From the NCBI GenBank assembly GCA_019614645.1, contig JABWDB010000014.1, positions 4,774,001-4,838,000 on the forward strand: a stretch of 64,000 nt of DNA. The letters run 5' to 3'. Positions within the stretch are counted from its first letter, which is position 1. Every line of letters begins with the position of its first letter. Under the pieces are notes generated by a model. The model was not told the DNA's origin, did no database searches, and saw only the letters and a program-made list of their open reading frames with translations. A program made the translations under genes and the position numbers. Positions 45,696 to 55,990 of the stretch are shown in pieces. The DNA comes from Stratiolaelaps scimitus. Its lineage: Eukaryota; Arthropoda; Arachnida; Mesostigmata; Laelapidae.

Positions 45696-48600
45696 TCGAT
45701 CGCTTTATCCTGTGATTAATAAATAGGAAGCATTAATTTCCCACCCACATACAAATGACTCCATCGGTATGTCATTCGAATCAGTGTAAAGTCTTTCCTA
45801 TATCCTTCTGAGCCAAAACGGTTTCCTCTTAAGGTTCCAAAGACATCGGACTCTGTTCATTGCTTACACAGGGGCTCTTACAGAACTATTTTCAAATGAA
45901 ACTCAGCGAGACACTTTTGCCTCATGCGCTTAATGATAACAATGACACAACTTTGATATTATACGTAATGCGTGCAACACGTATCTGCGTATCTATATAA
46001 TAATAATAATACTTGCAATAAGCAGCTGATGCTGATGAATTGCTTTGAAATGCCTGGGGCTAGAATTTCGAGTGCGAAGAGCTTTACCGCGCTATTCAAT
46101 GGTGGGCAATGAGGTTATTTAAAGTTAACAAAATAGAGGTCGGCCTTCTTTATTTCGTACGAACGTGAACAATTGAAGTATTTTAAATTTGGAGAAATAT
46201 GGGATACAAGGAGTAAACGTCATATAACCACTAAAAAACTGTTGGAGGCCATAATCTAAACCTACCTTGCATCAAATAGTCCGAAAACGAGGTCTTCACA
46301 TGTCAGTTGCTCTCGCATTATTTGAAAGACAGCGGTGAATCATGAACGATGAAATAGTTTGGGTAGGATTTTCTAACGCCACTAACTAATTATCCGGATC
46401 TTACGCGAGACGTCTGTGCACCCGTCGTAGAATAGCTAGATAGGTAATTGAAGAGAAAACACAGAGATACTTCGGTGATCGAATGTGGCTGCTTTATTCC
46501 TTGAGACGGAGGAGACACGGGTGCTTATCTCTTATATATTCTCTCTCTCTCTCTGTCTGTCCCATGGGTACTACCGCCAACGTTAACCGCCAGGGGCACT
46601 TCCTTTCCGCTGCCTATGGCGCGCAATTCGAAGCAGTCATCCGGCCATACTTTCTCACACATCCGCTCTGGGGCGTGCAATAATCGTGGACGATCTAATA
46701 TAATACGTACGTAACACTTTCGCAGAAGTTGGAAAAAACTGGTTGCGAAAGGGTTTGGCAATGAAGGAAGGGGTTCTTCCGTCGAGAGATTCAGCATCAC
46801 GAGAACAATGGGGAAAAAATCCTATGGAGCTAGTTAGAGCAAAAACAATCTACCTAGTATCCACTCATGCGAATCGAAAATTGAAGGCTGAAGCATCCTG
46901 CAAAAGCAGCGAAACACTATTGAAAGCACATGATGATAATGACAATAATTTTCAGCCATTTCATTATGTCACGTAAAATATAGCCGTCATTAGGTGATAT
47001 AAACTTCATAATCACTATTGTATTCATTTTGTAGAATCAATTCGTATTTAAATCTGGGAGGTTATAATCATCGATGAGATGTAACTGTATATCGCATGTC
47101 AACAATATAAATCGCTTGTTGAAATAAACAGTCCGCTTTTAGATCGATAAACAAAGTAGCTCGTATACATATATGGTATTAAACAGCAAAACTAATTTTT
47201 GAAAAATCTGCATTTACTTCCCGCGATCTATGTCATCATTTTGCTGTAATATTCACACATAATAATGAAACCGTATTACCTTATTATAATCATAGAAATC
47301 ACTAACGTTATAATTTTAATATAATATCGGTTTTATTCACATTAAAAGGTGTAACAGTCTGTCTAATACATAAGACTCCCGTTGGTCAAGACAAATTGCA
47401 CGACCTTTGTAAAGCATGGTTATAATCGAAAATATATATATACATATTTCTTATGTCACCTGTTGATGCAAGCTGGCTAATTGACCCTGATAGTCTACAT
47501 TCTCCAGCGTGATACTTGGGACATTGTTTGTCACAGAATTTACATACGCAATCAGTCTCTGGTTCATGGAAACTTTCCGTTTTACAAATTTTATAATTTT
47601 AAGGTTGATTTGCACCTCGACCTCAAAATATCTAGTCCATATAGAACGAGGATACAACCGCATAGAAGGACGCAATTTTCTTTGTGCTGCTGTTTTAGTC
47701 GAACTAGGGAATTTTTATGGATAAGTTTGTCAAGTATAATATCTGGTTTGTCGAATATTTCAATCCGTGACAGGGGCTCCGACATTTTTTAAGGTTTAAT
47801 CAAGAGAAAATCGAGATGCGCACTCAAACGATCATTGAAGCAATCATCATTGTGTATTCGGAAATAGCGATTTGCTAAATAAATATAATGTAAGGAAAAA
47901 AAAATATGGCCCAGTCATTAATCATGGCTAGTCTTTAAGTGACAGTAGGAAAACCTCTCTGCAAGCCATGCTGAGCACTGTCAGTCAATGCGTTCTACCT
48001 GAGAGATTTCTTTGAATGACCTAGAATTAGAGCTAGAGTCAGGTTTTTTTAATTAGTGGCGGAGTTTAACCGCAAAGACTACGATCCCGCGTTTATTGTA
48101 GAAGGTCGGTGCCAGAAGATTAGATATGTTAGGAACAGTTGTGAGGAATTTTCTTAAATGGTTTCCCCGATTATGAGGCATCGATCTGGAGCCAAATGAG
48201 GTTAATTAATAAACTAAATTTATATGCTTAGTAGGTTTTACCTTTACAGGATTCATATCCACGAACTATCGAGGTTACAGGGTAGAACAATATCAACGCT
48301 TTACAACATTGAAATGAGCTTCGTATGCATTTAATCCAAAGTGAAGTGTTGTTGCATTCGCGCGAAATTGTTAAAAACGTATTTTGTCGACCAGAAATAA
48401 AAAAAAATATATATATATATATATCAATACCGCAATAACAAGAGCAGCATAAGATAACACCTGCGGTTAGTAGGCAAACTTCAATAGCTGGCGACCAATC
48501 CAGTATATATATATATATATAATTATTTGTGGAAAAGTCATTGATTGATTTGTTTGTGAATAATTTCTTAACCTCCATGGTAATGTATTAATTATATGAC

Positions 48601-48982
48601 GATTATGATAGTCCAGAACAGGGCAGGTATATCGTAAGCAAGTTGTGCCTTCCCACTAATTAACCACCTGACAACCGTCTATGCAAGTTATCGATGGATT
48701 GATTTGTGTCATGAACATCTTTCGTAATATGCCGTCTCAGTATCTCTCTTCGCCTCAAATAGATTGTATACACATTGCCATATATAAGGTGTACAAATAT
48801 ATGATTTGCTGTTACTGTTACGCTTGTTGCTGCTATTGAGACCGCGATAGAGGGTAATGGATACCACGTGGGCGTCAAGTAAGCAAGTTAGTAATTGCAA
48901 TACCTCACCACAATTTGTTCCGCAGCTGTCTCGCTGTTGCTAGAGAACGCTGTGGTCACGGCTGCCTAGAGACGCTCGGCCT
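45696..48982. other. Stretch without recognised gene
   Basis: AT-rich DNA with microsatellites near 46538-46560 (CT), 48407 and 48503 (AT). The segment 46450-46690, read on minus, has a TATA-like box followed by AATAAA about 100 bases on, which would suit a solo LTR, but no terminal repeats were verified. The part next to 48983 would hold the 3' UTR of BTB-like gene 2. Confidence 0.4.
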
Positions 48983-50266
48983 CTAGATGATGAGAACATC
49001 ACTGAAGGCGGTTATCTTTCCCTGAGGCTTGCTTATAAAAGTATAGTGCCTACCTTTCCGGCCGTCAGCTTCTGCACATCGAATGACTTCATAGGCATCT
49101 GAGCCATCTGCGATGCGCGTGGTTGACACGATATTGTAACCCAGATATATGCGACGCTGCCCAGCTCCATCTATCTGGGTCCAAGTCCCATTGATGTTAA
49201 TGAATAATGAATCATCATTTAGACTTAAACGCCGGAAGTCGCTACACCACCATTCGTCGAATCTGTCCATACAAAACATCTTCTCGCTGGCATCCGAAAG
49301 CTTAGAAATGATGTATGACTTGAAGCCACAACTGGATTCGATTCTTAAAGCGAGGTCTCTATCGGATGTAACACTGAAACCTCGAACCTTCCAATTTGGA
49401 TTGGACATTATTTTGACAAATTTCTCGTCTGTCTTGTGCCATTCGTAAACAGCGTGCCAGCCATTCTCTTCACGAACGATGTACAGTTTGTCGCAGAAGG
49501 TGATAAAAAATATGCAACTGGAAAATAGGAAATGAGACGATCCATCCCGCTTAAGGTCCTTTTTCCTCACGGATCCATCTGATGCCTCGTAGACGACATA
49601 CCTATTGAAGCTCAGATAGAAGTTCTTGATTCGTTTTTCGTAGAGGTGCCATCCGTGGCCCAGGATGTCCATCGGTATCCACTGATCGCCGCAAAGGCAT
49701 GCTGTTATCTGATATCCATCATTATCAGTCATAAGAGCCACGGTAGTCTGCCTTGTGAACAACGGCAGCAGAAGTGGTTTGTAGCCACTGCCTTTCATAT
49801 CCTTGACGGCGGAGTCGAACATTATCATGAGGGTGCTCAAGTCTGCATGATTGCCAAGTGTCGGCAATAAGGTCAGGTAACTGTCAAATGTTCGAAGCGG
49901 TAGATATTTCATCAGTACAGCAATGATCTCTAATGACGTGGCGTTTGTCTGAGACGAGAGATCAATTCCGGCTGCTGTCCGAACGCAATAGCAAGTGAAC
50001 TCTTCCGAGCCGATGACACAGGCGAAGTTTAACATATCGAAAGCATCGTCGACTTCGTCGCAATCAACCTCACAAAGGAATGAGTAGAATATCTGGACCG
50101 TTCTTGTTGTAGCGTCGACTGGCCACTCGGATACGTCTGGGTTTTCATTTAGGATCCTCGCAAAATACTCACAGCGCACGAGTGGCTCCCTGGGCACAAC
50201 ATGAGCTGATCCCTCGTTGTCCACAAGAGTGAAGAGTGCTGGCCTTGCGGCGATTATGGGATCCAT
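48983..50266 (-). CDS. BTB/propeller-like paralogue 2
   Basis: Second member of the unrecognised four-gene family: 427 residues in one exon, ATG at 50266, stop TAG. BTB-like N-terminus about residues 8-105 (REPLVRCEYFARIL, then DVSEWPVDATT, then DAFDMLNFACVIG). BACK-like linker with MKYLPLRTFDSYLTLLPTLG. Propeller-like half with DQWIPMDILG, KNFYLSFNRYVVYEASDGSV and NDDSLFININGTWTQID, ending QGKITAFSDVLII. The CxxC pair that precedes the NED.S motif in the other three is absent here (WWCSDFRRLSLNDD), the clearest sequence difference. The A immediately 5' of the start is preceded by TTATAG, an acceptor-like site. Function unknown; intracellular location is inferred because no signal peptide is seen. 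Confidence 0.78.
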   Translation of the reverse strand: MDPIIAARPALFTLVDNEGSAHVVPREPLVRCEYFARILNENPDVSEWPVDATTRTVQIFYSFLCEVDCDEVDDAFDMLNFACVIGSEEFTCYCVRTAAGIDLSSQTNATSLEIIAVLMKYLPLRTFDSYLTLLPTLGNHADLSTLMIMFDSAVKDMKGSGYKPLLLPLFTRQTTVALMTDNDGYQITACLCGDQWIPMDILGHGWHLYEKRIKNFYLSFNRYVVYEASDGSVRKKDLKRDGSSHFLFSSCIFFITFCDKLYIVREENGWHAVYEWHKTDEKFVKIMSNPNWKVRGFSVTSDRDLALRIESSCGFKSYIISKLSDASEKMFCMDRFDEWWCSDFRRLSLNDDSLFININGTWTQIDGAGQRRIYLGYNIVSTTRIADGSDAYEVIRCAEADGRKGRHYTFISKPQGKITAFSDVLII

Positions 50267-50333
50267 CTATAAGAGCCGAGAAACATACAACACCGAACAA
50301 TATTACTGCGTATTTCATGGCGGCCAACCTTAC
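50267..50333 (-). other. Possible 67-nt intron before BTB-like gene 2
   Basis: On the minus strand the segment begins GTAAGG, has a pyrimidine-rich end (TTTCTCGGCTCTTATAG) and abuts the ATG. A short in-segment frame beginning MKYAVILFGVVCF resembles a signal peptide but leads into the wrong frame, so it is disregarded. Confidence 0.35.
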
Positions 50334-52220
50334 TATGAATAGACAGAGTGCACGCACAATTCTAATAGTGAATATCTAGACTCGGGAAGGCTAACCTAAT
50401 CGCAAATCTATTGAGCCGCCACCCTCTAGTAGAAGACCACTTCACGGAGAACATCTGCCGACTAGAGATAGGTAATTAAAACAGCGCGAATAAAGAGAAC
50501 TCCCCGATCCGCTGACCCGACAGAGGAAAGGAGAAACGGTACAAGGGGGAGGAAAAATGCAAACACTAGTCACCCCCATAGAGCAGGGCTGGCCAAACAG
50601 GAAATAGAAGGTTCCAACAAACACTGCGACGTACTGGGGAATTCGCGACGAACTGCTCGTGGACCAAGGGATCGTGTACCGGGGCTCGGTTGTGGTCCGG
50701 CCAAAACGTCAGATCCGAGATTCTGTGGCGACGAACTGAAGATGACACTAGGTAAGTCGCTGTAGAGCGTGTCAGCCTTACAGGGCAAAACAACGCAGCG
50801 AAACATTACTCAATGAAGGTGTTAATCACAACGACGATGGCAAATAGTACACCAGGACATCTTCGTGTGGAAATGTACAAAGTATCTGATCACCGTAAAG
50901 CGTAAAGCTTTATTGGCTTATTAAAGGAGCTGCAATTTCACAATGGTCAAGCTCTCTTATATGTCATCGGTGGATGGCGATAGTGGCTACTTCGCGTTAG
51001 ACGAGTTGAGACATAAGTCGGGGCGCACTTCAGATCGAGTGAATTTCACACGAATTCGGACTCAAGATACTATAGCAAGAGAATTCAAAGATTTCTGTTC
51101 GGTCCGCCTCGTTGGAGACATCACTGGTGCACCTCACCTTCACGAGTCAAATGGGAAGGCCGCAAGCGCTGTCAAAATTTGAGCTGAGCGCATTTTGAAA
51201 CTGGCGGGGTTTAATAATGAAGGTATCTGAACATGGTATTACTTGAGTGACGAGCAACGGGGCAAGCAGATGATTTCTCAGAAAAACTTGATTTCACAAT
51301 CGCATGCCAGCCACATTACGACCTGCCAAAGAAAATGCATTACAAGTGAGTCATCGATCTTATCAGAAGACACCAACGGACGGCACTGAGGGGCTTACAA
51401 CTATATTAGGAGGCCAATGGATGAAGATTCAATCAGTGGACCTCTCCCGTAAATGGGCAATTGCATAGAAGAGATCCGATCCAGGCCGGACAAAATTCGC
51501 ACACGAAACCGAGACGAAATGATCAGAGACAAATCATACCGTATCGTCTGTCCCGAACACGAGGCGTCACAAGACCTTCTTTAATTTTAAGGCCCAACTC
51601 TATGGGGCCATGTTTCTCTCTCTTCTACTCTTGGAGCCAATAATCGTACTTCAGATAACTCGCTGGATAACATCGCTAGAGAACGAAGTGTACTGAGAGT
51701 ATATTTCTTTAATATTAAGAACCCCCCACCCCCGACAGGTCATCAACAGTACAAGCTAGGGCAAAGTGCTTAGGCCTATCACATAGGAGAACAGCTCGAG
51801 ACTCAACTCGAAAAAGGACCTTTTGAACAAAAGGCGTTTCATTGATTGTCCCCTACACATTATAGCTATGACGTACATCGATTCTCTATCACCGATACGT
51901 TACAGAATCTAATATTCCTGTGCTAATTACGGCAGGTTGACAGAGAAAGCAACGGCAGAAACAATCCGCTAGAAATCAAAATAGCGCTCACATGTTGTAT
52001 CAAGCCACGATGCACGATGGCACTGTATCAAATTGATGATGGTTTTCGACATCGATACGTTGTATAAGTGCACATCGTATTCACCGTCCACACATATCAC
52101 ACATCAATGTTTTCCGTTAACAATTAGCGCGTTAATGAATAAATATGCATATATTCAGTTAATCGATCCCAGATCATATACGTAGATAAGTAGCAACTTT
52201 CAAATTCGTGGCATACTCAC
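50334..52220. other. Stretch with LINE tails, otherwise no gene
   Basis: Contains a minus-strand LINE 3' end (50886-50950) and the 3' part of a SINE family B copy (about 51725-51820). No supported coding sequence. Confidence 0.4.
50886..50950 (-). mobile_element. LINE/SINE 3' end with CTTTACG tail
   Basis: On minus: CATTGTGAAATTGCAGCTCC then TTTAATAAGCCAATAAAGC and a CTTTACG repeat. It shares the TTGCAG..CC..TTAATAAA block with the 8.7, 37.0, 44.07, 52.7 and 54.0 kb elements. Confidence 0.6.
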
Positions 52221-52581
52221 GGTTCGCCTTCTTCGTCGATCCTCTGTCGTGTTGAACCTTAAGCGCATGCGGCTTATACTTGGAATCGTTAGAAATGATG
52301 TCGCCAGGAAGATTTATATACAGATGCGCAAGACCGGCGACTCTCTCGCCCCTGGAAGGCTGTCGGGGGAAGGAGGTACTCTTGAGAAAGCCACCAACTG
52401 CCTGTCGAATTCTAAAGCGTTGTGGCACAATCTCTGTATGCGAATGTCGCTCGGCGAGACAACCAAGCGCCAGCGGATTGTTTGTCATCCAGATAAGATG
52501 TGGCAATAGCGCCAATTTTTCATTTTGTTTCTTCCAGCGGACCCAGCTGTTGTAGTACTGTGCAGTTGTCGACTCACACCT
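52221..52581 (-). CDS. Candidate exon, minus strand, unrecognised protein
   Basis: A protein-like open frame of 120 codons plus one base lies between an acceptor-like GTGATCAG and a strong donor CC/GTGAGTATG. It reads AQYYNSWVRWKKQNEKLALL, PHLIWMTNNPLALGCLAE, then a basic Ser-rich tract and DIISNDSKYKPHALKVQHD. The outgoing phase (one base, C) matches the one base required by the AFF-like exon at 35448, giving an Arg codon. I do not recognise it as part of AFF, so the link rests only on strand, order and phase. It could be an exon of a separate gene. Confidence 0.4.
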
Positions 52582-52664
52582 CTGATCACCGACAGGTGCA
52601 CGAAGCTTGACAGTCGTTAGTTAATATCATACGGTCGTTCTCCGTCCAACTCGGGTTGGACACG

Positions 52665-52732
52665 AAGGGGCAAGGGCAAAGGCTTTATTGGTTTATTAAA
52701 GCAACTGCAATTTTACAATGCTTAACGCATTG
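52665..52732 (-). mobile_element. LINE/SINE 3' end with GCCCTT tail
   Basis: On minus: GTTAAGCATTGTAAAATTGC then AGTTGCTTTAATAAACC and a short GCCCTT-type tail. Same terminal block as the 8.7, 37.0 and 54.0 kb elements, with a different tail. Confidence 0.6.
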
Positions 52733-53012
52733 GTATTTCGATATAACTGGCTCAATATGTTACCACGTGTTACATGGGTCACTAACCGCCCGGGGTCGGC
52801 GAGGCTGTTCTTCTCGAAGTTTCTCTACGGGCAGTCCACTCCGAGTGCCCATGCTTAAAGGGAGCTGAGCTGTCGATCGGCTAAGAGATCATCATCGTCA
52901 AGTGCCACAGGCGACCCTACTGCGTCTCTCTGTCACAGCGGGCGCCAGTGGTGCCGTTGAAAGCTCTCTGTTGGCTTCTAACACGTGCGCCGTTTGACGC
53001 CCCACCGGTCAG

Positions 53013-53050
53013 GTTAAATTCAAATTCAAATTCAAACAAATGTTTATTAA
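53013..53050 (-). mobile_element. LINE-type 3' end with TTTGAA tail
   Basis: On minus: CCGTTAATAAACATTTG followed by repeated TTTGAA units. Probably a 3' end of yet another LINE; too short to classify. Confidence 0.4.
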
Positions 53051-53939
53051 CGGCTGCGGTCTCTGTTTACGAAACAGATGCCCTAGCGTAACCTGCCGAA
53101 GAGCGTGGATGTTGACGAGTTACCCCAGTAGCGCCGGTGCTGGCTTCCTCGGAACAATCGGGGAGGGTTTTAGGAGTCACGGTTCGGCCGCTGTACACTG
53201 CACAGCCAATTGCCGAAAGTCAGTACATTCACGGTTGACGTGATAACGCCAAGAATGACTCGTGTATATAATAAGAAATTGCTTTGCAAGCATGCCTCTG
53301 TTGGGCTTTGGTAACCAGTTGAGATGAACGAGTACAGACAGGCAATGTCATCGATTCCACCCGGGGGCCGCCATAACGGCCCCGACCAGACACATTGTCG
53401 CCAGCTGCGTCAACTATTGCTTCTATTACGACACACACTTATCTAATATAAGAGCAGTGATGAATGAGATGGCCTTGGACGTCCATACATCACGATTATA
53501 GCTTTATTGACACATGAATAATAAACTAATGAACAATAGAGCATACGGTATGCTGAGAAAGGTTTCAAGAAATAACGGGAGAATTGTACTAAAATCAAGA
53601 CAAGCAAAAAATGAGTTCCGTTGGGTCTCTGGTGCTTCGAGGCGTAATAATATTATTACGAACAATTTCATTCACAGATCTGCAAGCCAGACCTTATCAA
53701 CTTGAGGGACCTTATTGGGTAGGAGACACGAAAGTTGCGGTACGTCCCTAGCGGTTGTTTACGAACGGTTCCAATTCAGAGATTCCCAACGGGTTGTGTC
53801 GCTCGTGCTCGAATTTCACATTATGTAATCCCATGTACACATCGTCTGTTAAAGTCACCATGAACTTGTAGATTACATTGCACGGGCTAACCACGAGATG
53901 CTTCTTGATCCAGCTTATGTTGGCATTTTGCTACATACA

Positions 53940-54045
53940 GGTACATACATTTTGCAGGTTCGAATCCCGTTGCATGACATATAAGAGAACTTAAGCATTG
54001 TATGCAGTTCCTTTAATAAATCAATAAAGCTTTACCTTTACAGTT
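53940..54045 (+). mobile_element. tRNA-headed SINE with LINE-like 3' tail
   Basis: A clear B box, GCAGGTTCGAATCCCG, is followed within about 20 bases by AGAGAACTTAAGCATTGTAT, then GCAGTTCCTTTAATAAATC and a CTTTAC-type tail. Same design as 8613-8740: Pol III head joined to the shared LINE 3' block. Confidence 0.6.
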
Positions 54046-54151
54046 CACCATACATCAATGCGTCTGATACAGAACGCGAACAGAAGATGAGCCCGAGATG
54101 AAAGGATTGTATTTGACTGGTACCCATGTAGGCCTGCCTGCACATCAACCA

Positions 54152-55354
54152 CTACAGGAGGCAGACGTCGCTAAAAGCAATAATTTGTCCATAGAACTCG
54201 CTTTGAGAGACCGTGTAATAGCCGCCGCTCGTTGTTTTCTCAAATACCGTTGGCTTTGCCGTGAAACCAAACCTGCCAAAAGCATTTCGAACATCAACTA
54301 TATTGTAACCTCGATGAGCCCATTCCGGAACTTCGGTCCAACTGCCATCAACATTTATATACGACAGATCTTCATTGACACCTCGGGTAACGCATTCGAT
54401 GCACTGATCAACACGTTGACACCGACGACGAACCCTACGAACACAATCATCTTGATCCGAAACTCTTGCAGCAAAGCCCCCCAACTGTAGAATCAGGTCT
54501 CCCCCTGGTGCGGCATAGGCATTTCGGATAATCCACGTCGGGTCGTTCCGAAAGTGGATGCGACACTTTTCACCGAGGCTCGCCGTATGCGAATCCCATT
54601 TATAGACGACCTGCGCTCGGATGTTCTCGTCCCAGCAAATGATGTACAGGTGATTGAAAGCCGACACAAAAAATATGCAGTTCGTTATCAGCAATTGCGC
54701 CCTCGCACTGTTGCCGTTCAATTGGAGATCTTTGAGCATGACGTGACCATTGTTGGTCGCATAGACGACATGCCGCCCGAAGCAGAGAAAGAAATTCTTG
54801 ACGTCCTCATTGAGGTAGAACATATAACCGAACAGGTTCATTGGCAGCCATGCGCCGTTGTGGAGACACGCCGTTCCATTTCCGTTAGGCGTTCGAATCA
54901 GGCACACTGTCACCTCAGGCGCGGCGAGTGGAAATGGCACAGGGTGAAACACGTGAGCCTGATTCTTAAGGACAACGTCCTTCATCAGCTCAAAGAACGC
55001 GCACCGTTCACTGCCGCTAATCACTGGTAGCTCAGCCGGCTCAGTCTGCGGCCGCGGGTCGACTCTCGCTCCGGCTAAACGACAACATCGGGTGAATTCT
55101 TCACGTGGGACGGAGCAGAAGCATGTAACAGATTCGAAGATATCCTCAATGTCGCTGAGCTCTTCGTCTTCGCGAAGAAACGCGCGGAACGCCTTGACGC
55201 CTGGTTTCGCTGCGTCAACGCGACACTCGATAGCGTCCGGCTGTGCGCTTAGAAGCTTCTTAAAATACGCACACCGCCTAAGGGATTCCTTGGCCACGCG
55301 GCTTGAAGATCCTGTTGCGTCGATCAGCTTCAGCGTGTTATGAATGTTATCCAT
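54152..55354 (-). CDS. BTB/propeller-like paralogue 3 (shortened linker)
   Basis: Third family member, 400 residues, ATG at 55354. BTB-like part: LKLIDATGSSSRVAKESLRR, CAYFKKLLSAQPD, DIEDIFESVTCFCSV. The stretch holding the LP.R.F..Y motif in the other three is missing; about 25-30 residues of the BACK-like linker are lost between PAELPVISGS and HVFHPVPFPL. The propeller-like half is kept: GAWLPMNLFG, KNFFLCFGRHVVYAT, then CIECVTRGVNEDLSYINVDG and SWTEV, ending YGQIIAFSDVCLL. The start is preceded by GCATATAG, acceptor-like. The most divergent copy, but fully open, so it is probably under selection rather than a pseudogene. The deleted linker suggests changed partner binding if these are adaptors (speculative). 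Confidence 0.75.
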   Translation of the reverse strand: MDNIHNTLKLIDATGSSSRVAKESLRRCAYFKKLLSAQPDAIECRVDAAKPGVKAFRAFLREDEELSDIEDIFESVTCFCSVPREEFTRCCRLAGARVDPRPQTEPAELPVISGSERCAFFELMKDVVLKNQAHVFHPVPFPLAAPEVTVCLIRTPNGNGTACLHNGAWLPMNLFGYMFYLNEDVKNFFLCFGRHVVYATNNGHVMLKDLQLNGNSARAQLLITNCIFFVSAFNHLYIICWDENIRAQVVYKWDSHTASLGEKCRIHFRNDPTWIIRNAYAAPGGDLILQLGGFAARVSDQDDCVRRVRRRCQRVDQCIECVTRGVNEDLSYINVDGSWTEVPEWAHRGYNIVDVRNAFGRFGFTAKPTVFEKTTSGGYYTVSQSEFYGQIIAFSDVCLL

Positions 55355-55774
55355 CTATATGCAAGCGAACGATGGTATAGTGTTAGACGACATAATGTGC
55401 ATGTTGTTTCAACAATTTGTTGAAACATCCACAATATACTGATCTATTGCAGTGGATAGAGTGGTAGATTGAGTGGCACAGAGCATTTGTACCACATTTT
55501 AAAATGTTGTATAATATTCATGTTTAAAATACTGTGTGTGTGTGTGTTTGTAATTGTATATTGACATAGGTGCGCGTGTGACAGTATCAACTGGTGTTCC
55601 GCCAATTATAAGACACAGGCGGTAGCATTAAAGTTAATTATAAGCTGGTTTATTTGTTGGACCATATGGTAGCAGGTAACTCTCCTTTCCGAGATGCGAG
55701 TTGAGCTTCAGCTATTATAAATAATGATCTAAATAGCGATACTTCCCGAAGAAGCAAATAGTCATTTATTTGTC

Positions 55775-55990
55775 CCCTGGATGGTCTAGTGGTGAGCGTC
55801 TTGGATTGCTAGACTGGAGGGATTGGGTTCAAATCCTGTTGTCAGACGCTTTGGAGAATCTTTGGGGTTCTTTATCATGTTTCTATTTGAGGATTCTTAC
55901 CATTGATGAGTAAGGTAGTGAAAATAAACAAAGGTGGCGTCGACACGTGCTCATAGTAGTACCTGAAGGTTAAGTGCTAAAGATTCAATA
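55775..55990 (+). mobile_element. tRNA-derived SINE, family B
   Basis: Best head of this family: CTGGATGGTCTAGTGGTGAG (A box) and GGGTTCAAATCC (B box). The body (GAGAATCTTTGGGGTTCTTTA, then GAGTAAGGTAGTGAAAATAA) matches 27.1-27.3 kb. The 3' terminal block is truncated. Confidence 0.72.

Noticed and set aside
46450..46690. Solo LTR suggested by a TATA-like box and AATAAA on minus
   Set aside because: No TG..CA termini, target duplication or second copy could be verified by eye.
50169..50357. Minus-strand frame with signal-peptide-like start (MKYAVILFGVVCF) just before BTB-like gene 2
   Set aside because: It reads into the gene in the wrong frame, so it cannot serve as its leader; the segment fits a short intron better.
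54554..55030. 158-residue + frame over BTB-like gene 3
   Set aside because: It is antisense to a conserved coding exon; the family conservation is on the minus strand.
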